From NCBI GenBank assembly GCA_943331195.2, contig CALQKQ020000116.1:1-9343 (forward strand): 9,343 nucleotides of DNA. Reading direction: 5' to 3'. The notes under the pieces are model-generated. The model was given only the letters and a program-made list of their open reading frames with translations, did not search any database and was not told the DNA's origin. Shown piece by piece: positions 1 to 6,737 of this stretch. Source of the stretch: Akkermansia muciniphila (GTDB lineage Bacteria > Verrucomicrobiota > Verrucomicrobiia > Verrucomicrobiales > V1-33). The position numbers were made by a program, and so were the translations under genes. Each line of letters opens with the position of its first letter. Within the stretch, counting starts at the first letter, position 1.

Positions 1-1194
1 GAGGGCCTCTTCTTTTTGAGCTAGGGCGGCGACGAAGGCGAGGTATTCTGGGGATTTGTCGGGCAGGCCGAGCAGCGGTTTTTCGCCCGGCTCTTGGCTG
101 CTAGCGAAGACGCCGTAGAGAGAATAGTAGTCGGCGGTGGGGATGGGATCGAACTTGTGGTCGTGGCAGCGGGCGCAGCTCACGGTGAGGGCTTGAGTGC
201 CGCGGAAGACGACGTCGAGACGGTCGTCGATGATGTCGGGCTCGGCGTTGAGAAAGCGGCGGCCCAGTGTTAGGAACCCCATCGCGGCCAATTCCTGAGG
301 CTGCTTGTCCCAATCGGTGACTTGATCGGCGGCGATTTGGCGGATGAGAAATTGGTCGTAGGGAAGGTCCTCGTTGAAGGAGCGCACCAGCCAATCGCGG
401 TACGTATAAGCATAGGCGTAGCGGCGCTCCTCTTGGAAGACGTAGCCCTTGGTGTCGGCGTAGCGGGCGACGTCCATCCAGTGGCGGGCCCAGCGCTCGC
501 CGAAGTGGGGGGAAGCGAGGAGGGCGTCGACGAGGCGGGGCCAGGCGTCAGGGGCGGCGTCGGCGAGGGCGGCTTGAATTTGGTCCTGAGTCGGGGGCAG
601 GCCGGTGAGGTCGAGGTAAGCGCGGCGAACCAGGGTGGCGCGGTCGGCCTCCGGGGAGAGGGTGAGGCCGACGGCTTCGAGTTTGGCGAGGACGTGGGCG
701 TCGAGGGCTTGGCGAATGCGGGGGGCCGCCTGCACCGTGGGAGCAGGGGGCGGCGCGACGGGGAGGAAGGCCCAGTGTTGGCGCCAATGTTGCGAGGCGG
801 GAGCGGGGGGCGCTTCGGGGGGCCAGGGGAGGCCCTGTTGCACCCAATCGCGCAGGGTGGCGATGGCTTCGGGGGCCAGTTTGGGGGCCTTTTTGGGCAT
901 CGGTTCGCTGCCTTCGGCGTGCTGGATGGCCTGGATGAACTTGCTGGCGTCGGGCTGACCGGCTTGGGCCGCAGGGCCGTAATCGCTGCCTTTGAGGATG
1001 GCGGCGCGGGAGTCGAGGCGGAGGCCGTTGGCTTGTTTTTCCGGGCCGTGGCAGGCGTAGCAGTGCTCCGCGAGGAGGGGACGGACCTTGGTTTCAAAGG
1101 CCTGCAGCTGCTCGGCGGAAAAATCATCAGCGCGGGCCCCGGCGGCGGGAAGGCAGGCCAAGGCTAGGGCGAAGCATGTGCGGAAGGAAGACAT
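1..1194 (-). CDS. PSD1 / planctomycete cytochrome C domain protein, N-terminal part (DUF1549), cut by left edge
   Basis: The reverse strand is open from ATG at 1194 to base 1, giving 398 residues; the rest lies beyond the left edge. Residues 1-22 form a signal peptide ending in A-R-A, so the product is exported. A haem-binding C-Y-A-C-H motif at 45-49 sits in the planctomycete cytochrome C domain (about 30-120). A proline-rich linker (about 122-158) leads to a DUF1549 domain (about 160-365) with the typical R-R-A-Y-L-D-L-T-G-L-P-P (190-201), F-G-E-R-W-A-R-H-W-M-D (231-241) and a second C-A-R-C-H-D-H-K-F-D-P (340-350). Family members of about 700-1100 residues continue into DUF1553, which is presumably outside. 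The biochemical role is unproven; a periplasmic redox role with sulfatases or glycan degradation is often suggested from gene neighbourhoods. It is divergent from the DUF2238 gene across 145 bp. No clear Shine-Dalgarno is seen. The plus-strand reading frames here are shadows. Confidence 0.93.
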   Translation of the reverse strand, partial: MSSFRTCFALALACLPAAGARADDFSAEQLQAFETKVRPLLAEHCYACHGPEKQANGLRLDSRAAILKGSDYGPAAQAGQPDASKFIQAIQHAEGSEPMPKKAPKLAPEAIATLRDWVQQGLPWPPEAPPAPASQHWRQHWAFLPVAPPPAPTVQAAPRIRQALDAHVLAKLEAVGLTLSPEADRATLVRRAYLDLTGLPPTQDQIQAALADAAPDAWPRLVDALLASPHFGERWARHWMDVARYADTKGYVFQEERRYAYAYTYRDWLVRSFNEDLPYDQFLIRQIAADQVTDWDKQPQELAAMGFLTLGRRFLNAEPDIIDDRLDVVFRGTQALTVSCARCHDHKFDPIPTADYYSLYGVFASSQEPGEKPLLGLPDKSPEYLAFVAALAQKEEAL

Positions 1195-1243
1195 AAGGGG
1201 GCTTTGAGGTACGCTTGCTGGGTCCGGCTAGTTTCGCGGATCC

Positions 1244-1277
1244 GGGGGCAGGGCTGGGGGGCAGGGCTGAGGGGCAG
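1244..1277 (+). repeat. G-rich 13-bp tandem repeat with G-quadruplex pattern in the divergent promoter gap
   Basis: GGGGGCAGGGCTG occurs at 1244-1256 and again without change at 1257-1269, followed by a partial third copy AGGGGCAG at 1270-1277. The G-runs are separated by loops of only 2-4 bases (CA, CT, CA, CTGA), so four or more G3+ runs fit the standard quadruplex pattern on the plus strand. It lies between the starts of two divergent genes (1194 and 1340), where it could affect transcription of either. No convincing -35/-10 pair is visible in the gap. A regulatory role is inference; polymerase slippage in G-rich DNA could also have made it. Confidence 0.7.
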
Positions 1278-1339
1278 TCGTTTGGGAGCGAGGTTTTCTT
1301 GGTCAGTGCAAACGTGGCCGAGTGGTGTCAGAGTGGGGC

Positions 1340-2086
1340 ATGAATGATCCTACCCCAGGTCGAAGCGTGTCGGCCGTCAATGCGAAGTATGGTCGGCATC
1401 TGTTGTGGTTGGGGGGCGGGTTTGGGCTGCTCACGGTGCTGCTGGGGATCGCGCCGTGGCATCGGCAGGACTGGATTCTGGAAAACGCCTTGGTGGCGGC
1501 CGCGCTGCTCGTGCTGCTGACGATTTACCGCCATTTGCCCTTTTCCCGGCTTTCTTGGAGCCTGGTGTTTATTTTCCTGAGTCTCCACGAGGTCGGGGCC
1601 CACTACACCTACGCCGAGGTACCCTATCAGGCGTGGTGGCAACAGCTCACCGGGGCGGCGTCCGAGGGGGCGGGAGCGCTCGCCGCGGGGCGCAACCACT
1701 TTGACCGCGCCATCCACTTTTGCTATGGCTTGCTGTTGGCCTATCCGATTCGGGAGATTTTTTTGCGCCTGGCGCGGGCGCGGGGTTTTTGGAGCTATTT
1801 TCTGCCACTCGACCTAACGCTGTCAACTTCGGCGCTCTATGAGTTGATCGAGTGGGGCGCGGCGGAAGCCTTCGGGGGGGACTTGGGGATTGCCTATCTC
1901 GGGACTCAGGGCGACCCCTGGGATGCGCAAAAAGACATGGCCATGGCCGCGCTGGGGGCGCTGATCGCGCTAGCCATCACCTTTGCGGTCAACTTTCACT
2001 ACCAGCGGGACTTTGCCCGGGAGTGGGCGGAGAGCTTGCGCATTGTCGCGGAGGAAGAGGCAGCAGCAGAGGACGCAGCTCGGTAA
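1340..2086 (+). CDS. DUF2238 (YjdF-like) integral membrane protein
   Basis: This 248-residue protein belongs to the DUF2238/YjdF family of inner-membrane proteins of unknown function. Diagnostic motifs are H-E-V-G-A-H-Y-T-Y (83-91), G-R-N-H-F-D-R-A-I-H-F (117-127), Y-E-L-I-E-W (167-172) and Y-L-G-T-Q-G-D-P-W-D-A-Q-K-D-M (186-200). About six hydrophobic segments are visible (about 21-38, 45-63, 73-88, 124-143, 152-170, 200-219). The conserved His, Glu and Asp residues near the membrane could bind a metal or proton, but this is inference. The C-terminal tail (about 222-248) is charged and Glu/Ala-rich, probably a short cytoplasmic helix. I chose ATG at 1340 over an in-frame GTG at 1322: the ATG follows a weak GAGTGGGG purine tract and the six extra residues add nothing recognisable. 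No functional link to the neighbouring hydrolases is evident. Confidence 0.88.
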   Translation: MNDPTPGRSVSAVNAKYGRHLLWLGGGFGLLTVLLGIAPWHRQDWILENALVAAALLVLLTIYRHLPFSRLSWSLVFIFLSLHEVGAHYTYAEVPYQAWWQQLTGAASEGAGALAAGRNHFDRAIHFCYGLLLAYPIREIFLRLARARGFWSYFLPLDLTLSTSALYELIEWGAAEAFGGDLGIAYLGTQGDPWDAQKDMAMAALGALIALAITFAVNFHYQRDFAREWAESLRIVAEEEAAAEDAAR

Positions 2087-2249
2087 ACCGCGGGTAGCGG
2101 CGATCCTCCGCAGGCGAGGGATCTACTGCGGCGCGTTGCTCCTTGCACGACACGCGGGCCCTGCTCAGGATAAGCACCACTAGCTCTCCTCAATTTTAAC
2201 GACGCCTGGGACAGGCCCGTCCGCGACGCCATCGCAGGCATCAAAAAAA

Positions 2250-4424
2250 ATGAAACTCTCCGCCCTTAGCTTGTGTCTTGTCGCGCTGCGCAGCATCCTC
2301 CTTCCCGCCGCGTCTGCCGAAGCGCCTTGGTTCACCCGTAACCTCATCGGCATGGAAGTCGGTCCGACGGGCGCGCAATTCGGCAACAGCGATGCTAAAG
2401 ACACTCGCTACTGCGCCCACTTCGACGGACGCGAAATCGTCCGGGCCGCCGTGGCCGCGCACAGCGGATATTTAGTGCTGTGGGTTCGCGACGGTGACTA
2501 TGCCTACTACGACTCGAAGCTGCTGCCCAAGGCTCCTGGACTCGGCACGCGCGATCCCCTGCGCGAAGCCATAGCGGAGGCGCAGACGCACAAACTTCCC
2601 CTCATCTCCTACTGCGTGGTGCAACAGGCCGGGCATTTTCTAAAGGCGCATCCGGAGTTTGCCATGCGCGGCGCCGACGGCCAGCCGCTGGGCCGGTTCT
2701 GTTTCAACTCCGGCTACCTCGAAGCCATGAAAAGCATCGTCGCAGAACAACTCGCCTATGGCATCGCCGGATTCCACATCGACATGCTCGACCAGGGTTT
2801 CGGTCCCCCATACGGTTGCTGGTGCGAATCGTGTCAGGGCGCGTTCCAAAAGCAGTTCAGCAGCCCGATGCCGAAGGGCGCGACCTGGGACGCGGATTGG
2901 GATCGGATGCTGCAATTCCGCTACGCCACCAGCGACCGCTTCGAGCAAGCACTGACGTCCCACATCAAGTCCATCAACCCAGCGGCCACGGTTGATTTCA
3001 ACTACCACGGCAATCCGCCGTTCAGTTTTGAACTCGGTCAGCGCCCCGTGCAGCACGCCAACAACGGCGACTTCGTCACCGGCGAAACCGGCGTGTGGGG
3101 CTTCAGCGCCCTAACCGTGGGATTAAACGCGGCATTCTATCGCGCCGCCACGCCGGGCAAACCCGTGCAGGTAGCCATGCAACGTGGCGTGCGCATGTAC
3201 CACGATCAGACCACCCGGCCGCTCGCCGACATCCGCTGGGAACTGTTCACGCTTCTGTCGCACGGCACCTTCGTGACCATGGTCGACAAGACCGGATTCG
3301 ATGGCTCCCTTGACCCGGCCGCTTACGATCGGATAGGCGCGGCGTTTCAGGAAGCCCAGGCGATGGGCGCGCACTTTGGGCAACCGCCCGTTGCGGAAGT
3401 GGGTCTCTATTACAGCAGCCGCTCGCGTGACTGGCTGGGTCGGGAACAACCGATGGCATGGATGCAGAGCTTTCTCGGCGCGCACAAGGCGATGACCTAT
3501 GAACACATCCCGTTTGGCGTGATCCTCGATGAGAATGCCAACTTGGAAATACTGCGTCGATTCCCCATCGTGCTAGTGCCTAACGCGGGCATTCTTTCGA
3601 TGAACGAAATCGCTCTGTTCCGCCAATACCTTGAAGGCGGTGGTAAGTTGCTCGTGACCGGGCACACCGGCCAGTTCGACCAGATGGGGCAACCCCTCGC
3701 GGAATCGACGATGAGCCCACTCATCGGAGCAAAGGCAACGGGGCGATTGGAGTCGACCGACAACTGGGTGCGCTTCCCGAATGGCCCCGGGGGCGATGAG
3801 GTGGTCGGGGGCGCGCTGCGGCGCGACTGGCCCTTTCTGGTCAAAGGCCCCGCCACCCTTTACGAGACCACCACGGCACGCCCCGTCGGCGAACTGCTCA
3901 AGCCCCATCGCACGACGCGCCAAAGGGAAGGCAAAGAAGGCACCGACTCGCCGATGAGCGCCGATCGTCCGGTCGGCCCCGCCATGCTTGTCAACCAAAT
4001 CGGCCAGGGAACCGTCCTAACCTTCGCTGCCTCGCCCGATTTCGCGACGGCTAGCGAATACCACACCGTCGAAGCGCGCCGCCTCCTCACCAACGCGGTC
4101 CGTTTCCTCAATGCGTCGCCCCGCGTCCGCATCGAGGCCCCAGCGAACGTCGAGACGGTCGTCACCGACGATCCTACCAGCCGCACCCTGCGGGTTCACT
4201 TCATCGCCTACAACCCGACACCGCAGACCCTGCCCGCGAAGGAGCGACCCTACGCCCTCCCCGGTCTGATTGAAGATGCGCCGATGTTTCGCGCGAGCAT
4301 CGTTACCCAAGAAACCCTGACGAAGGCCTGGGCCTTGAACCCCTCGACAGAACTTAAGCGCGACGGTCAGCGAGTCGGGGTCGTGATCAACGACATCCAC
4401 GAAGTGGTGTTGCTGAGTTATTAA
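2250..4424 (+). CDS. Secreted putative glycoside hydrolase (GHL-type TIM barrel plus beta-galactosidase trimerisation-like domain)
   Basis: The 724-residue product starts with a signal peptide (1-23, ending A-S-A). Residues about 28-375 resemble the hypothetical glycosyl hydrolase (GHL6-like) barrels related to alpha-amylase and GH42 folds. Strand-like segments include Y-L-V-L-W-V-R (74-80), P-L-I-S-Y-C-V (117-123) and G-F-H-I-D-M-L-D (174-181), where D178 is the best nucleophile candidate. A cysteine cluster C190-W-C192-E-S-C195 follows and might bind a metal. E279 in T-G-E-T-G is a possible acid/base. Residues about 381-545 look like the glutamine-amidotransferase-like trimerisation domain of GH42 enzymes (V-A-E-V-G-L-Y-Y-S-S; F-P-I-V-L-V-P-N-A-G; G-G-G-K-L-L-V-T-G). 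The end (about 625-724) looks like a small beta domain. Substrate unknown. The start follows a run of eight A and lacks a good ribosome binding site. Base composition differs from the flanking genes (plus strand not G-biased), suggesting separate acquisition. Alternative: a non-catalytic carbohydrate-binding homologue. Confidence 0.82.
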   Translation: MKLSALSLCLVALRSILLPAASAEAPWFTRNLIGMEVGPTGAQFGNSDAKDTRYCAHFDGREIVRAAVAAHSGYLVLWVRDGDYAYYDSKLLPKAPGLGTRDPLREAIAEAQTHKLPLISYCVVQQAGHFLKAHPEFAMRGADGQPLGRFCFNSGYLEAMKSIVAEQLAYGIAGFHIDMLDQGFGPPYGCWCESCQGAFQKQFSSPMPKGATWDADWDRMLQFRYATSDRFEQALTSHIKSINPAATVDFNYHGNPPFSFELGQRPVQHANNGDFVTGETGVWGFSALTVGLNAAFYRAATPGKPVQVAMQRGVRMYHDQTTRPLADIRWELFTLLSHGTFVTMVDKTGFDGSLDPAAYDRIGAAFQEAQAMGAHFGQPPVAEVGLYYSSRSRDWLGREQPMAWMQSFLGAHKAMTYEHIPFGVILDENANLEILRRFPIVLVPNAGILSMNEIALFRQYLEGGGKLLVTGHTGQFDQMGQPLAESTMSPLIGAKATGRLESTDNWVRFPNGPGGDEVVGGALRRDWPFLVKGPATLYETTTARPVGELLKPHRTTRQREGKEGTDSPMSADRPVGPAMLVNQIGQGTVLTFAASPDFATASEYHTVEARRLLTNAVRFLNASPRVRIEAPANVETVVTDDPTSRTLRVHFIAYNPTPQTLPAKERPYALPGLIEDAPMFRASIVTQETLTKAWALNPSTELKRDGQRVGVVINDIHEVVLLSY

Positions 4425-4430
4425 ACGGGC

Positions 4431-4510
4431 GAGGGAAAAAAGGAGCGGGGGTTTTCTAACCCCCGATTTAATGAAAAAGGGGGACCGGAATGTCCCCCCT
4501 CCTTTTCCTC
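4431..4510 (+). repeat. REP-like double hairpin closed by an outer stem; may also end transcription of the upstream gene
   Basis: Starting 6 bp after the stop codon at 4424, two perfect hairpins stand side by side. The first is CGGGGGTT / AACCCCCG (4446-4453 with 4458-4465, loop TTCT). The second is GGGGGAC / GTCCCCC (4479-4485 with 4492-4498, loop of 6). They are enclosed by an outer stem AAAAGGAG (4438-4445) with CTCCTTTT (4499-4506), flanked by GAGG and CCTC. The outer stem abuts both hairpins exactly, which gives a three-way junction. The second hairpin recurs inverted at 4854-4873. Paired palindromes like this are typical of REP/BIME elements mobilised by Y1-type (RAYT) transposases; that assignment is inference. 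There is no good U-run, so terminator function is only possible. Confidence 0.72.
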
Positions 4511-4540
4511 CAAGACCTGCTCGACACCGAGGTGCGGTAG

Positions 4541-4849
4541 TTCCCCCCACCGCACGCTGAGGGCGCGGGGGCCTTGGTCGGGCAGTTCCGCCAGCTTCAG
4601 TACGACATGTATGGCCACCCGGAATTCGTCGGGCCCCTGCGCCACCGGGGCAAGTTCTTCGACCAGGGGCAGCGCGAGCGCGACCTAGCCCTGATCCATG
4701 GCGACGACCCGGCGCGCCCTGTTTACGGAGTCACCGCGCCGTCAGCCTCTCACAACGAGCACGAAGGCCTGCCGAAGCATGTCGTCTTTCTCGTCAACGG
4801 CATCCCCGTGCTGGCGATCGAGTGCCATTCGGCGGAGTCTGGAGAAACC
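4541..4849 (+). pseudogene. hsdR: Decayed fragment of type I restriction endonuclease subunit R (HsdR N-terminal nuclease region)
   Basis: The frame from 4541 (after a TAG at 4538) to about 4849 encodes about 100 residues that resemble the N-terminal region of HsdR. The stretch R-E-R-D-L-A-L-I-H-G-D-D-P-A-R followed by H-V-V-F-L-V-N-G-I-P-V-L-A-I-E-C matches the usual pattern ...RE-DV-LID-DDP-N... then ...RPD-VVF-NG-P-L-IE-K. In intact HsdR the PD-(D/E)-x-K nuclease needs the Asp before V-V-F and the Lys after I-E-x. Here these positions read H and H (K-H-V-V-F, I-E-C-H), so the site looks destroyed. The helicase motor domains of an R subunit of about 1000 residues are absent. After 4850 the frame enters a repeat palindrome and then the upstream region of the esterase gene, so the open frame continues by chance. 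No hsdM or hsdS lies in the window. The assignment is from remembered family patterns, not an alignment. Confidence 0.65.
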
Positions 4850-4850
4850 G

Positions 4851-4873
4851 GAGGGGGGACATTCCTGTCCCCC
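4851..4873 (-). repeat. Second copy of the REP-like palindrome, inverted relative to 4479-4502
   Basis: GGGGGAC (4854-4860), loop ATTCCT, then GTCCCCC (4867-4873) form a perfect 7-bp hairpin. Compared with the reverse complement of 4479-4498 the 20-base core differs at a single position, in the loop. The preceding GGAGG is also shared. The two copies are therefore inverted repeats about 355 bp apart with the HsdR fragment between them. This copy lacks the partner hairpin and the outer stem found at 4431-4510, so it is a single rather than a double element. Between it and the next gene (4874-4969) I see nothing but a ribosome binding site. Confidence 0.7.
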
Positions 4874-4960
4874 ATTGCGAAGGGGCTTACTGAACTGCGG
4901 CGGCGGTGGCGGGCGGCGGGGGGATTCTCTTGGAAAAAAGCAGCGGGGCGGCGCGTCATG

Positions 4961-4964
4961 GGAG
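4961..4964 (+). promoter_or_regulatory. Ribosome binding site that fixes the esterase start
   Basis: GGAG lies 5 bases before ATG 4970 and 8 bases before ATG 4973. Together with the signal peptide that begins there, it marks the true start and argues against an upstream TTG (4574) or ATG (4958) start. Confidence 0.6.
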
Positions 4965-4969
4965 ATGCC

Positions 4970-6655
4970 ATGATGCGCCAGATCTTCCTTTCTTTATTCG
5001 TGGCCGTGACGGCCCTTGCCGCCGAGCCTCCCCGGGAGCGGCGCCTGGTGTTTTTGGGGGACAGCATTACGGCGGCGGGGGGCTATGTGGAAATCATTGA
5101 GGCGGCGCTGATAGCGGCGCACCCGGAGACGGTTTATGAGGTCATTCCCTTGGGATTGCCGAGCGAGACGGTGTCGGGCTTGAGTGAGGAAGGGCATGCC
5201 GGCGGGCAGTTTCCCCGGCCGGATCTGCACGAGCGCTTGGGTCGGGTGTTGGAGAAGACGCGGCCGGAGTTAGTGGTGGCGTGTTATGGGATGAACTGCG
5301 GCATCTATCATCCCTTGAGTGAGGCGCGGCGCCAGGCTTTTGAAAAGGGCATGGCCAAGCTGCACCAGCAGGCCAGTGCGGCGGGCGCGCGGGTGATTCA
5401 TCTGACGCCGCCGATTTTCGATCCCCTGCCGAGTTCGGTGCCGCTGTTGCCCGCTGGCTTGGCGGCCTATCCTCGGGCGTATCAGGGCTACAACGAAGTG
5501 TTGGACGCCTACAGCGCTTGGTTGCTGGAGCAGCGCGCCCACGGCTGGGAAGTGTTGGACTTGCACGGTTTGATGAACCGGACTCTAGCGGAGCGCCGCC
5601 AGAGCGACCCCCAATTCACCTTTTCCCCAGACTGCGTGCACCCGAACGCGGCAGGCCACCGCCTCATGGCCCAACCGCTGCTAGAGGCTTGGGGCTTGCA
5701 GGCGGGGGCGGAGGGGGCTCCGCTCCATCCGGAAGGGGCGGCGATTTTGGCGGCCGTGCAGCGTAAGCAGGCGGTGCTGAAGCCGGCTTGGCTCAGCCAC
5801 ACGGGGCATCGCCGTCCCGGAATGGCGGCGGGCCTGCCACTGGCGGAGGCGCAGGCGCAGGCGGCGCTGCAAGAGGCGGAGGCGCGCCGCTTGGCGCGGC
5901 GCGGGGAGGCGGCGCTTTCGCTTCCGGGCAAGACGAGCGACTGGAATGGCTATGCGCGGCACGACTTTGAACTGGAGGGGCATCCCCTGATGGTGATCGC
6001 GCCGAAGGTGGCGGCGCCGGGACGGCCCTGGCTGTGGCACGGGGAGTTTTTTGGGCATCGCCCGGCCCCGGATATGGCGCTGCTCGGGAAAGGATTTCAC
6101 ATCGTCTATTTGCAAATCAACGACATGCTAGGGAGCCCGCCAGCGGTGGCTTTGTGGGAGAAATGTTATGCGGATTTGCGGGGTCGGGGCCTGGGTCCGA
6201 AGCCAGCGCTGGTGGGCCTGAGCCGGGGAGGGCTTTATTGCTATAACTGGGCGACGGCGCATCCAGATGAGGTTTCGTGCATTTATGGAGACGCTCCGGT
6301 TTGCGACTTCAAGAGTTGGCCGGGCGGGAAGGGAAAGGGGCCGGGGGACGCCGGCAATTGGGCGCTGGTGCTCAAGCTGTGGCCGTTTGCCGACGAGGCG
6401 GCGGCCCTGCGTTGGAAAGGCAATCCCGTGGACTGCCTCGCGGGCCTGGCGGAGCACAAGGTGCCCTTGCTGCATGTTTTTGGGGACGCCGATGAGGTGG
6501 TGCCCTGGGAGGAAAATACCGGCTTGATCGCCTCTCGCTACCAAGCGCTAGGCGGCTCCATCACCCTGATCCGCAAGCCGGGGGTGAAGCACCACCCGCA
6601 TGGATTGGACGATCCGACGCCGATTGTCGACTTCATCGCCGCGCATGGACAATAG
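4970..6655 (+). CDS. Secreted two-domain esterase: SGNH/GDSL hydrolase fused to alpha/beta hydrolase
   Basis: The protein has 561 residues from ATG 4970 (ATG 4973 is equally possible). A short signal peptide (about 1-18, ending A-L-A-A) indicates export. The SGNH domain (about 24-242) has block I G30-D31-S32, G-L-P-S-E-T near 62-67, the oxyanion Asn N109 in G-M-N-C-G, and the D221-C-V-H224-P block V, so its catalytic residues are intact. An Ala/Glu-rich helical stretch (about 255-315) joins it to an alpha/beta hydrolase domain (about 322-561). This has nucleophile elbow G-L-S418-R-G, acid D508 in G-D-A-D-E-V-V-P, and the catalytic His in G-V-K-H-H-P-H-G (541-544). The second domain belongs to a type common in Planctomycetota and Verrucomicrobiota whose substrate is unknown to me. 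Deacylation of polysaccharides is the likely role, by inference. It is probably the first gene of a run with the mutarotase (82-bp gap) and sulfatase. Confidence 0.88.
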   Translation: MMRQIFLSLFVAVTALAAEPPRERRLVFLGDSITAAGGYVEIIEAALIAAHPETVYEVIPLGLPSETVSGLSEEGHAGGQFPRPDLHERLGRVLEKTRPELVVACYGMNCGIYHPLSEARRQAFEKGMAKLHQQASAAGARVIHLTPPIFDPLPSSVPLLPAGLAAYPRAYQGYNEVLDAYSAWLLEQRAHGWEVLDLHGLMNRTLAERRQSDPQFTFSPDCVHPNAAGHRLMAQPLLEAWGLQAGAEGAPLHPEGAAILAAVQRKQAVLKPAWLSHTGHRRPGMAAGLPLAEAQAQAALQEAEARRLARRGEAALSLPGKTSDWNGYARHDFELEGHPLMVIAPKVAAPGRPWLWHGEFFGHRPAPDMALLGKGFHIVYLQINDMLGSPPAVALWEKCYADLRGRGLGPKPALVGLSRGGLYCYNWATAHPDEVSCIYGDAPVCDFKSWPGGKGKGPGDAGNWALVLKLWPFADEAAALRWKGNPVDCLAGLAEHKVPLLHVFGDADEVVPWEENTGLIASRYQALGGSITLIRKPGVKHHPHGLDDPTPIVDFIAAHGQ

Positions 6656-6737
6656 TCCGGCGACCGCGCGGGGGGAAATCAGTCATTGCTGACGGCGACA
6701 TTTGCAGGCATGGCGGTAGCGGATAGCCTCATTATTT

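Noticed and set aside
322..1167. Long plus-strand open frame of 281 residues opposite the cytochrome gene
   Set aside because: It is a Gly/Val/Glu-rich shadow of the minus-strand gene, which has a signal peptide, two C-x-x-C-H motifs and DUF1549 motifs in its own frame.
1322..1339. GTG 1322 as the start of the DUF2238 gene
   Set aside because: It adds six residues without support; ATG 1340 has a closer purine-rich tract. It cannot be fully excluded.
4446..4465. First hairpin as a standard intrinsic terminator
   Set aside because: The stem is followed by ATTTAATG rather than a U-run, and it is part of a larger repeat structure; terminator function is only possible.
4017..4550. Minus-strand open frame of 177 residues across the end of the glycosidase-like gene and the repeat
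   Set aside because: It runs antisense through a well-supported gene and translates the repeat hairpins; no family motif is visible.
4574..4969. TTG 4574 as the start of a 693-residue esterase
   Set aside because: The first 132 codons hold the HsdR-like fragment and a repeat palindrome; a signal peptide and GGAG ribosome binding site occur at 4970/4973.
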